Source: Saksenaea vasiformis B4078
Taxonomy: Eukaryota > Mucoromycota > Mucoromycetes > Mucorales > Saksenaeaceae
DNA: 64,000 bases
Direction of reading: 5' to 3'
Assembly: GCA_000697055.1 (NCBI GenBank)
Contig: JNDT01001411.1
Location: 1-64,000, forward strand
The notes below the pieces were generated by a model. That model did not search any database. It was not told the DNA's origin and was given only the letters and a program-made list of their open reading frames with translations. Below, piece after piece: positions 10,916-21,202 of the stretch. Within the stretch, counting starts at the first letter, position 1, and the number at the start of each line of letters is the position of its first letter. A program made the translations under genes and the position numbers.

Positions 10916-12618
10916 TTATAAATCCATGACCACGTCCTTGTCCACTTCCTTTGCCTCTTGCTGAGCAGACAGAGATGTATCCGTTGTCCCATTGTTGTTA
11001 GGTCTGATGATATCAGCACTTTCACCAACCACAATCCGTTCAACATCCTGATCAGGCACAGAAAACTGTCGTTGACTTGTTACTGCTTGATCTTTAACAA
11101 TCAGAGTTTTGTTTTGATGCATAGTTCCCGGGGGCACAGTATGCTTATAGAAGCAGCCAGGGCGTGTGCAAGCGCCATCGTATTTACACTAACCCATCCT
11201 GTCTTAGAAGCTTGAAATGAACAAGAAAAAAAAGACACTTACAGGGATCTCTGCCATCGCATTTGTGTCTTTAGGATGCAAGAAATGACAGCCAGGCCGA
11301 GTACAGTTATCACCATTGTTGCAAGGCACAGCCACACGTCTCATTGGCATATTCATAGTCTGTGTAGGATGCAGGAAAGGACACATCGGGTTCGAGCAGA
11401 AAGGAAAGAATTTGCAGGGAATAGCCGACTTAACAAATGGCATGCCAACCGGTGTAGGTGCTACCACTTCAGAAGCTGCTTTCTTTGGTGTCTCAGGATG
11501 AATAAACATGCATTCTCTCGCCGGTTTAGGGCAATGAGGGAAGTCACTAAAAAAAGAAAAAAAGAAAAAGAAGTGAGCGATATTTCTTCAAGTTATCAAC
11601 ACGTTACATACGGGCAGACCGTTTTGGGATGAAAATAGGGACAGGCTTCGCCATTTTTACAAGATGGCCAGTACTTGCAGCGTTCTGGAGTTTTGGTATC
11701 TCCTACAGCTCGCGGTTTCGTACTACCCAGTCGATCAAACACAGATGTTCCTAGATGATCCATTAATTCGTTTCCAAGTTCGTCTAAATGTCGTGCTTAC
11801 TTTCTTCTGATCTAGAGCGTTGCTGAGCAGCATTGCCCAACCGAGAAAATACGTTCTCATCTGTTGATTCTGTTGCCATTTGAACTTCTCGGTTACGATA
11901 AGATGGTCGTTCTCTCCTTCGTACAGGTGAGCGCGAGCGTGAACGATCAACTCTACGACGAGGTGGCGGTGAGGAAGGCCGTGACAACGACGCTGGCGGC
12001 GACTCTGCATTCCTAGCAACACCCTCAAGGGCCTGCGCAAAAATGCGACTCTTTCGTTCTGGTCTCGCAGTTTTTGGTGCAATGTCCATAGGTTCTGCTG
12101 AGTGCTGTTCGGTCTCTGTTTGTGTTGGCTGTGGATTCTCAAGTTCCTTGATCCTCGTGAAGATCCATTCCGTGAGATTGCGATCTACATTATTTGATCA
12201 GAAAAATGACTGTACATGGCAGCATGCACTTGTGCGTGTACGCGTGAATGAAATACTCTACCATAATCTGATCCAACAACTATAAAAACGAAAAGAATCA
12301 GCATGATCCAGACTAATCAGTTATTTAATCACTTACGTTCTTGTAGCTCCTCGTTCAGCTGATCCTGAAGCTTTCCAACCTGGACAAGATTGATAATAAA
12401 CTCGGAAAGAGTTCTGTCTATATATGAACCTATCAGCACGAGCAAATCGATGGATAGTCGATGTACCATTTTGATCAATGTAATCATAAGCAATGCATTT
12501 CGCGTGCACTTCTTCCTACAATTCGCGGTAAGCTTTTCACAAGAAAGTACAAAAAATTTTGCTTTCAGTAAGCTAGCCTGCTGCATACCTTCAACACATC
12601 CCAATCCTGCGGCAACAT
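10916..12618 (-). CDS. CCCH zinc-finger poly(A)-binding protein, NAB2/ZC3H14 type
   Basis: Eight exons from 12618 down: 12589-12618, 12467-12515, 12337-12429, 12262-12279, 11801-12184, 11612-11750, 11243-11546 and 10916-11188, total 429 residues. The N-terminal helical part (SYIDRTLSEFIINLV..LQDQLNEEL..W) resembles the PWI-like fold of NAB2/ZC3H14. An Arg/Ser/Pro-rich linker follows. The C-terminal half has five tandem C-x5-C-x4-6-C-x3-H fingers, e.g. CKYWPSCKNGEACPYFH, CKFFPFCSNPMCPFLH and CKYDGACTRPGCFYKH. These fingers bind poly(A) in nuclear mRNA surveillance and export. The first two exons are the least certain: one proposed intron is only 37 nt (12430-12466) and an 18-nt microexon is required at 12262-12279. 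A different upstream start is possible. Confidence 0.85.
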
Positions 12619-13837
12619 GGTTCAAGCAACAAATACTCTAAAACGTCCAGCTTGGTGGCGAGGAAGCTGACCAATGGCCCGTGGGCGGCTTAGAATTTGA
12701 AGTGATATGGACAGTAGATAACTCCGATATTCAAAACTTGCCTTTTCGAGACTCAAGGAACCATCCCCCGCGTACCTATAAGAGGGGAATGCAAATAGTT
12801 CCATTCAGCATAGTTCATTACTACGGGGTGATAGCTGACGATGTTGTAGAAGATGCTTCCATCTGAATGGACCGGCATTTGTTCGCGATGATTCAAATGG
12901 TTGGAGGGTTTTTTCTCCTACGAGATAGTGCTGTTTCACCAGCGATAGCAACGACATGCTTATCTCTATCGTTTATTGCGTTCCCGTTCCTGATTGTTGA
13001 ACAAAGAGGATTCCTACACTCAGTTTTGCTGTCAGTGGATATGAAGTTCATTGTACTGTTATCGAGCCTGGCCGTTTTTGGATGCATCATTGTCGGTAGC
13101 AAAATACGCTGAATTGAGACATCCCACATTTGTTGGTCATCTTAACCCGAATATGTTTTCTTTGCCCTTTTTTGTGAACCTCTTTTCCATATCGGTGAAT
13201 GCGATTGGAACCGAAGAGCCGATCGCTGACACTTGCTCGGGTCACGATGATAAAACGGCTCTATTTGACAGAATCCTGCCAACCAACGATTTTTTCGCAT
13301 GAAACAGGTCATTCTGGAATTGTTCAAAGCAACGAATCCATGTTCATACATAAGTCTTCCCTAACATTTTCCTGACCTTGATGCGAAGGTTGCCTTTTAT
13401 TCCTTGTTAAGTGGATGATATTGACCTGGTGCTGCTTGTGCTTGTAGGGTTGGTCTTAGTCGAAGTTCCCAATTGCGCGATTATTGAGGTCTTTACTGGT
13501 TATTCGTTGCTCACTTTTTTTAGAATGAGAATTGTCAGCGACCCGCTAGCTATCCTGCTGATTACGCATTCATTGTACAAATACGTACGTATCCTTGTCT
13601 CGCCCCTCTATTACGTAAGAAAAAGTAAGAAAAAGAAAATACACGTCAACAAGACAGGAAATTCAGTTATGGAGACTATTTCAAATATTATGCTAGTAGA
13701 ATGCCAAGTACACTGGCAATTTTGCCTTGAAAATCACCGGCACTTTTTCACTGATCTGCGGCCCGGGGCTATTGTACCGCTTTCAATGTCCTCAGCCGCA
13801 GCACAATCATTTATAGTTTCGCTGTCTTCTGTCTATT
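12619..13837. other. Intergenic region with one weak membrane-protein-like ORF
   Basis: About 1.2 kb between the divergent NAB2-like and ERCC1 genes. An ATG-initiated plus-strand frame at 12867-13112 (81 codons) encodes two or three hydrophobic stretches (SLSFIAFPFLIV, FIVLLSSLAVFGCIIVG) and ends GSKIR. I do not recognise it and see no introns or promoter that support it. It could be a small membrane protein or chance. Confidence 0.3.
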
Positions 13838-14612
13838 ATGGCTGCCAATGGTTCAAATGCTGCGCATGTAACGACTAGTGATGACCGATCTCGTAGCTCT
13901 GCGGCGACAGAAGGCCCAACGCAAATTAGACGTACTGTAGGAAACACAATTCTCGTTCATGCTCGTCAGCAGAAGAATCCACTACTTCAGCATGTACACA
14001 ACGTTCCTTGGGAATATGACGATACTATCCGTTGTGATTACGTTGTTGGTCAAACGACAGGTGTACTTTATCTCAGGTAAAGCAAAAGAAACATATGTGG
14101 CAAATTGAAACGGGGCACAAGAACCCTCCTTCCGCAGCTTGAAATACCATCGATTGTATCCTGACTACATCTACGGGCGCATGGCAGAACTAGCACGAAT
14201 GTATGTGCTGAAGGTATTACTTGTATTTGTGGATATTGAAAACTATCATGATGCGTTACGAGAACTAAATCGAGCGGCTATCACCCATGGTTTTACTCTG
14301 ATGCTTGCGTGGAGTATCGAGGAAGCAGCGCGATATCTCGAGACTTACAAAGCCTTTGAAAATAAGCCAGCGGACTTGATTCGCGAGCGAGTTGTCGATG
14401 ATTACAATGCAAGCATGACAGCATGTCTTTCGAACATACGAAGTGTGAACAAAACTGATGTGCTGACCCTTTTGTCAACGTTCGGTTCTCTGAAAGGCGT
14501 TGCAGAAGCATCGACGGGACAGCTCGCCATGTGTCCTGGATTTGGTGAACAAAAAGTGCGGAGGTTACAGCAGGCATTCACTCAACCTTTTATGTCAAAT
14601 AAACGGAAGTAA
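13838..14612 (+). CDS. RAD10: DNA excision repair protein ERCC1/RAD10
   Basis: Two exons, 13838-14076 and 14138-14612, give 237 residues. The central nuclease-like domain, which has lost catalysis in this family, begins at TILVHARQQKNPLLQHVHNV and contains the highly conserved SLKYHRLYPDYIYGRM, VLLVFVD and AWSIEEAARYLETYK-FENKPADLI. The C-terminal helix-hairpin-helix pair (VNKTDVLTLLSTFGSL..LAMCPGFGEQKVRRL) mediates dimerisation with XPF/RAD1 and binding of DNA. The heterodimer cuts 5' of lesions in nucleotide excision repair and acts in single-strand annealing and crosslink repair. Yeast Rad10 lacks several of the motifs kept here, so this copy is nearer to animal ERCC1. Converges with the PX kinase 280 bp away. 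Confidence 0.97.
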
Positions 14613-14891
14613 GGCGTCCATAGATTATTCTCCATTTAGCTACGTTTTACCTTCTCCGTGAGACTGAGTTAGACTCTGCTATTGCTTCATCTCAATGTGG
14701 GACCAAGACAAGGTGCGGGCTTGTTTTTGCCCTAGTTTACATGAACTTCCTTTTTGGTTAAGTTACATGGTAACAAAATTGAGTACTAACATCAAATTAC
14801 ATCTTACTGTTTATTGGGGTGACTAGAAAAAAGTTTTTAAAGTGTTGATAGCATAGCATAAAATAAACTAACATAAAGGTAGAAAAAAAGT

Positions 14892-17108
14892 CTACATCCA
14901 AGCTATCTCATCTACATGGTATGTAGAATCCATGGATAGCGATGCATTGGAAGTATCTTGATCTGGAGAGCGACCGATGTTGTAACTGGACAGAGTATAT
15001 TCACTGCGTTGACAATCTCTCAGCGAGAAGGATTCACTGTAGTCCGAGTAATCAACCGGAGACATATCCAAGTCGTACAAAATACTTTGTGGACTGTGCT
15101 CCACCGGCATCGTTGGTGTACTGTCACTCCTTGATAATCTACTTGTATAACTTTCATTGTAGGAATAACCCCGGAAAGCCCTCTGGAAGGATTCCGACAA
15201 GTCATCATCGAATGTCGAACTTAGCCTTGGAGTCATGCTTAGGAAGTCTGGATCAAAATGGCTGAAATCAGTTTCCGATTGAAGCTGAGGTACGTAAGGT
15301 GGTCGAATATGTTTGTCATACACAGAGGACCAATTAAGTCCACTGAAATAGGGATGGCACCTGACGCTAAGTGGACCACCGCCACCAGCTGTTCCAAGAC
15401 GGCGTGAAGGTTCGCGCTCAAGTAAACCTGCTATGAAGTCTGCTGTCACTATATCCACATCTTCTGGGAATTCCAAGTCATCTTCAAGCACACGCCGATA
15501 CATCTCTGCAGGAGAGTTTGCCCAGAAAGGAGTGGTACCAGTCAACATTTCGTACAGAATTGTACCTAAACTCCAATAGTCTACTTCATAAGAGTACTCT
15601 TTGAAATGCAGAATTTCAGGTGCTAGATACTCTGGTGTACCACAGAACGTCCTAGTCCGCTGGTCATCTATATTCAGCCCCGCCATAAATTGCTTTGAAA
15701 GACCAAAGTCTGTTAAAACAAGGTGTCCTTCAGCAGACAGTAAAATGTTTTCGGGTTTCAAGTCCCTGTACGATGGGAAAATTTGATAAATGACTCAAGG
15801 TTGAAGTTAGCTTTTTTTTTTCTTTTGTTACCTGTACAAAATTCCCAGTCTGTGCAATTCCTGCAGGCCCAGAAGAATCTCCGCTGTGTACAGTCTACAG
15901 CGTTCCGGAGTGAACTTGACAAACATGGCAAGCTGAGTCGCCAGGTCACCACCAACATGATAATCCAACAAGAGAAATAGCTGGTTTGCATCTTGAAATG
16001 AGTGATGTAGCCTTATCAAAAATGGATGCCTGATTTTTGCGATGCTGCTGAGAATATTTCGCTCCATTTTAGCATGCTCAATTTCTCGATGTGTGATAAC
16101 CCAAGCTTTGCTGATCGCCTTTAATGCATACAGTCGCGGCGATCGATGCATTCTAACCAATAGTACCTGCATTCCACATTTTAGCTCTCCATTCCTTTTT
16201 TTTTTTTTTTTTTTTGTGTTTGCGCTAGTATCACTGTACCTTTCCCATACAACCTTTCCCGAGCACTTTGATGAACTGAAAATCTTGGATAGTTATCTTA
16301 CTTCGTTCATCTACTTCTGTATCTTCTTGTGCTGATGACATGCTTGTATTATTATTGACAGGAGTATCGATCGAAGACAACGTACAAATAGAAGGCGACG
16401 AAACCGAAGTGATGGTGGACACAGGCGTCGGAGGAATCGGTTGCGGCATATCCGTAATATTAGATTTCACAGTGTCATCGACAACTTGTTGATGTACAAA
16501 ACTTTCTATAGTTGCTCTTGATGCAGCGGTATCCTCATCTCGTTGAACTGACAGGAAATCCCGAAAAAGAGAAGATCGACAGATAAAAGGATCCAGTGCG
16601 CATTGCCGCAAATAGCATTCGATCTTTTCCGAATTCGATTTTTGCCGTTTTAGCCGAGAAAGACTCGAGAGGACGGAATGCAACCTTCTGCGCTTCCCAC
16701 TGTACATATCGAGATCGGCCTCCTGAAGCTGCGGAAGTGACACTTTGCATCTGCGATAGTATGTCTTAACCTATCACCTTATTTAGCCCGCGCATGAGCG
16801 AGGCTTTCAATACCTTTTGATCAAATTCAACAAAATCAGGTATGTAACGCACCAAAGACAAGTGTTTGTAGCCATCTTCTACAATAACGTTGAAGACCTA
16901 CAATCTTGTTTATTTTCTTTCGTTGTAGATCGGGCTTTCCAGGTCGGTTAGTTACCGTTAGGGCTCGTTGCACTCGACGTCGCTTTGATTTATCCAATTC
17001 TTCCACCATCATCGTTGACTCAATTACAGCAATTTCAAGACGTGTTGTGTCATCAAGACACAAAGCACTGCAGGGTGAAGGGCAGGCATACGTCGTAGAG
17101 GAGGGCAT
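14892..17108 (-). CDS. PX-domain AGC-type serine/threonine kinase (SGK3/YPK-like)
   Basis: Exons from 17108 down: 16956-17108, 16814-16897, 16240-16728, 15832-16166 and 14892-15765, total 644 residues. Residues about 51-150 form a PX phosphoinositide-binding module (VFNVIVEDGYKHLS, PDFVEFDQK, KIECYLRQC, SSLFRDFLS). A Ser/Thr/Pro linker follows. The kinase domain starts IQDFQFIKVLGKGCMGKV, with ALKAISK as the ATP-lysine strand, YRDLKPEN, DFGLSK, activation loop RTRTFCGTPEYLAPEI and WSLGTILYEM. A hydrophobic-motif-like FRGYSY lies about 190 residues after the catalytic loop. Such kinases act downstream of TORC2 and PDK1 at membranes. The longer upstream frame begins with TTG, so I chose the ATG at 17108. 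The intron 16729-16813 ends at the second CAG, which restores the PX fold. Confidence 0.9.
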
Positions 17109-17343
17109 AACAACGGCGGAGAGAAAAGGAGAACGTAATTTGAGTTCTGCCAACGCAAATTTTCCTTTTTATACGGCTGTGTGTCAAAAAGCATATGCAA
17201 CGTCCAAATAGGGAAAAAGAAAACACAAGATGTAAAATGGGTTGGCGACACAAGAAGGCGGAAACTATTTGCCAGTTTGAGCACACGCTTTTTCCACTTT
17301 TGTTTCTTCCGAGTCTGGCGATCATCCTCGCCGAATTTGTATA

Positions 17344-17916
17344 TTATGCAGCAATATCACTAACTGTAAATACATGTCCTATCGTGGGAGAAACCATTTG
17401 CATTTTTCGTTTGCCCTTGTCCCTTGTCAACAAGAAGCGATAATCCCACCACTTTGATTCTTGCTGCATTAATCGCGACGCCGTTACAAGTACAAACGCC
17501 CATTTGGTCTGATACCGTTTAAGTAAACGTACATCTAGAGAACCATCCACGATAATCCATGCCACATGTTCATCCGTGTGCTGGTGCAGCCATGTGTCAA
17601 GTCCGAGAAGCGTGGCATGTACCTGTTCTGGAGATGGTTGGAACAAATGAAACCGACGGCGATCAACGCTGTACTTTTCAAAAGTAGCGATATCAAACCG
17701 ATCATCTAAATCCAGATATACCACGCTTCTGTTTTGTCGTATGGCGTGGGAGCTAAAATACATTAATAACCAAGATTTGCCGCTCCCAGACACGCCACAG
17801 ATATCAATCGTGTCTCCTGCATGAATGCCATCCGCTCGCTGTGATAAGATGATGCTATGTTCTATCTCAGGAATAGGCACTGAAACTTTGAAGTCTGATT
17901 GCACCGAAGCATGCAT
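17344..17916 (-). CDS. XRCC2-like RAD51 paralogue
   Basis: A single 190-residue frame. Walker A is GVSGSGKSW (residues about 41-49). The following LLMYFSSHAI and VVYLDLDDRFDIATFEKY match the placing and pattern of XRCC2 helix and strand (…LYHLTARCI, …FIDTDYHFDM). A Walker-B-like strand is HVAWIIVDGSLD. The C-terminus has W-x-DYRFLLTRD..MVSPTIGHVFTV, matching the end of XRCC2. The family works in BCDX2-type complexes that support RAD51 filaments in homologous recombination. It is missing from budding and fission yeast model species by that name, so its presence here is worth noting. The start is uncertain: an acceptor-like CTAG lies just before this ATG and an upstream exon may exist. Confidence 0.75.
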   Translation of the reverse strand: MHASVQSDFKVSVPIPEIEHSIILSQRADGIHAGDTIDICGVSGSGKSWLLMYFSSHAIRQNRSVVYLDLDDRFDIATFEKYSVDRRRFHLFQPSPEQVHATLLGLDTWLHQHTDEHVAWIIVDGSLDVRLLKRYQTKWAFVLVTASRLMQQESKWWDYRFLLTRDKGKRKMQMVSPTIGHVFTVSDIAA

Positions 17917-19496
17917 CTAGTTTACCAATTAGTGAGATCGTACTTGTAGCGATTCGATGTACTTGTAACGCGGATTCGTGTTTGACTTGATTCAAGAATT
18001 GCAACAAAAAAGGCATGACGATAGTCTTCGATTCATGGGTTAAATGTCGAAATCTGCAACAGATCAGCATTGCCAAACATTGCAGATCATGTACATACCA
18101 CTTCTACACTTTTTCAGAAACTGTTTCGTTCCCCACCCAAGTTTGGAATCTCATTTCCCAAAATAGATTTCGTGCGCTGACAAATCAGACGAGGGCGAGG
18201 ATTTGCTGGCGTCCACCAGTTACTTTGAGTGCATTGACACTAATCCCACAAAGAGAGCTTTCCTTTTTTTTTTTTTTCTTTTGACGAGAGCTATAGTTTA
18301 TAGAGTGCAGATCGCTGGTTGATCAATATCTCAGGTGAAATGCTAAGTGCAACAAAGTTCTTCTTCTTGATCAAGTCGCTTTCAGCGCCAAGCGCTCCTT
18401 CATTTTGTCTCATAAGTGAACGGTGGCAATGAGTACAGGGCAGTTCCATGTTCCTAAGCAACTTATGTAGAAGTACATCAAAGGTTCAAACACTTCCAGT
18501 AAGTGCATCTACTTGTTCCATAAGATTGATGTTGCTATGGAAAAGATAGCCCTTTGAACAATATGATCCGTATTTTAGCAAAGCTTGAGACAAGACTGTT
18601 TTAAGCTCATTCGTGTGCCTCATTCACAAACAATGATCGTGTCTTTTTAATAAAATGCTCCAGCCTTCAAAGACTGGCAATACCAGCAAAGCCATTACGC
18701 TTGGTGATGCTCTTCGTTGTCTCCAACAATTGTCCTCGACTATTAAATAGGTACCCACTCTGATTGTCAGAAATACTACATTGAGCATCTCTGGTAGCAG
18801 TTATCAGAACTCTCACGATAAAAATTGAGCACACTCGATCTGATTCCGTGATTAGTATACAGCATTAGTTGAAGTTGGGACCTTCCGCACGTTTCGATTG
18901 AGACAGTCTTTGATTTCTTCCTTCCGAGATTCGGTCAAATTATCTGCTGTGGAATATGTCGCTTATGGTTAAGCACATGTGTTTCTGTGAATTCACAAGA
19001 GTATCACTCGGTCTAGTTTCATTATGCATACACAGAGATCGATTCTTTATTCTTACCCATGGTGTCTATTCTCTTCATTCATCTAATCTCAACCACTGAC
19101 ACTATAATACCAGCATAATTTACGAGATAAGCAAAGATCCTATCTCTCACTATATTCTTCCAGTCGACGACACAACATCTTGCTGTAAAGATTGCTTGCC
19201 AACCAGTCCGAAGGATCGTAGAGCCTCTCAAAAGAAGGCATGTTTTCCGTGCTATTGCTGATCGTCCTTGCGGAGATTCCTAGTCTGCACAAATCTCTCC
19301 TGTTCGCTAACAATGGAATAATCTTTCACACAGCGCGAAGTCATTTGCAAAGTTTGAAATCGATGCTAGCAGCACTGTGCAAAGTGGCGCCGCCCTGAAT
19401 TGTCTCATTCAATCACGTGGAGTATCCGCAGCAACGGCTTGAAGAACGTACTATGCGACTCCGTCAGGTCCAGAAGCTCTTCTTCCGCTTTGACTC
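17917..19496. other. Gene-free 1.6-kb region upstream of the subtilase
   Basis: No convincing coding sequence on either strand. It should contain the regulatory region of the secreted subtilase; no clear TATA box was found in the 100 bp before its ATG. A T-tract lies at about 18262-18277. Confidence 0.45.
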
Positions 19497-20900
19497 ATGA
19501 AAACTTATATACTGACTGGGGCACTACTCTTGGCCGGCTATGCCACAGCTATACCTATGGTCGATCCCCTGCGCGTCTCGGACGGCAGAATTGCCCCTCT
19601 TTACGCCTCCAGTGATGCTGAAGCGATTGATAACTCTTACATTGTTGTCATGAAGAAACATACTAATGATATGTTGCTTGGAGAGTATGTCTCTTTGGCA
19701 AATGTCTTCATGCAAGGCATTCAGACACAAAACGAATACCTTCATCCGGTTGACAATGGTGTGGTCCACACCTATAACTTGCCCGACTTCAAGGGTTTCT
19801 CGGGAACCTTTGATAAAGCTGTCATAGATTATATTCGGCGAATGAAAGACGTAAGTATAGCCGTTGCCAACCTACAAAACCGACCTGATGGGCTTTATCC
19901 GTTCTCTAGGTTGCTTATGTGGAGAAGGATCTAGTCGTCTACACCAGCGAATTGCAGGGCAACGCTCCGTGGGGCTTAGCCCGCATTTCCCATAAACGTC
20001 CACTAACGTTAAAGACATTCAACAAGTACAAACACGAACCCAATAGCGGCGAAGGTGTCAATGTGTACGTCATTGATACCGGTATCAACACAGGACATGT
20101 TGATTTTGAAAACCGTGCGGTATGGGGAGCAACTATCCCATCTGGCGATAGTGACACGGACGGTAACGGACATGGTTCGCATTGTGCAGGTACCATCGCC
20201 GGTAAACGCTATGGTGTGGCAAAGAAGGCTAGACCTATTGCTGTCAAAGTGTTGCGTTCCAATGGATCTGGCTCTATGAGAGATGTCCTTAAAGGCATCG
20301 AATGGGCTGTCCTTGATCATCGAAAACAAGTCAGCACGAACAATAATGGCACTTTCAGAGGCTCGGTCGCCAATATGAGCTTAGGTGCTGGCAGACTACG
20401 TGCGTTGGATGAAGCTGTTAATAATGTAAGAAAAAAAATATGCTGAAACCCCAACGCGTCCGTACACAAACACATAATTATGTTAGGCTGTCAAAGAAGG
20501 TCTGGTCATGGCAGTAGCCGCTGGTAACGATAATAGCGACGCCTGTAACTACTCTCCCGCCAGAGCCGAGTCAGCTATTACTGTTGGCGCTTCTACTGTT
20601 GGAGATGCTCGAGCATACTTTTCAAACTTTGGTCCATGTGTTGATGTCTTTGCACCTGGCCACAGAATTACATCCGTATGGACCGGAAACGACTATGCTG
20701 TCAGAACCATTTCAGGAACCTCCATGGCATCTCCTCATGTTGCCGGTCTTGCAGCACATTTGTTGAGTCTGGACGAAAACAAAGGAGCCACACCAAAGGA
20801 AATCAAGGACAAAATTTTGTCCTCGAGCATACCCGATATGTTGACCTCCCTTCCCAAAGGCACACCTAATCTCCTCATTCACATCGAGACCTCCGATTAG
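19497..20900 (+). CDS. Secreted subtilisin-like serine protease (peptidase S8, proteinase K group)
   Basis: Three exons, 19497-19850, 19910-20425 and 20487-20900, encode 427 residues. Residues 1-18 are a signal peptide (ILTGALLLAGYATA). An inhibitor I9 propeptide follows (NSYIVVMKKH ... FKGFSGTF ... VAYVEKD). The catalytic triad is Asp in VIDTGIN, His in NGHGSHCAGT and Ser in SGTSMASPHVAG, with the oxyanion Asn in AAGNDN. The introns are 59 and 61 nt. The His motif reads HGSH in place of the usual HGTH, a variant seen in other fungal members. This is an extracellular endopeptidase for protein breakdown. Converges with ELP1. Confidence 0.95.
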
Positions 20901-21065
20901 AGCTCCATCAATTCAAGCACTTTTAGTTGCATTATTACTGTTGCGTCATTTGATTGCTGGAGTTATTGTTTTTGTGAGTCAAAATGGGTCAAAAATAAAC
21001 GAATGCAGTTCTTTTCATATGTTACCGGATGGCACATCTGGACTTTTAAGATAAATTTATTTGTT

Positions 21066-21096
21066 AGATATGCAAGGTCAAAAACGTTGCATATCT
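21066..21096. other. Perfect 10-bp-stem hairpin between convergent genes
   Basis: AGATATGCAA at 21066-21075 and TTGCATATCT at 21087-21096 are perfect inverse complements around an 11-nt loop. It lies in the 302-bp gap between the convergent stops of the subtilase (20900) and ELP1 (21203), where both 3' ends form. A role in 3'-end formation is only a guess. Confidence 0.5.
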
Positions 21097-21202
21097 GAGG
21101 AGACTACCATATCTGTATCAACGCATTCTATACGAATTTTTCCCAATATTTATTATACTTTTCTCTGGTTCCGTAACGAATCCGGTGATGAATATGTACT
21201 TC

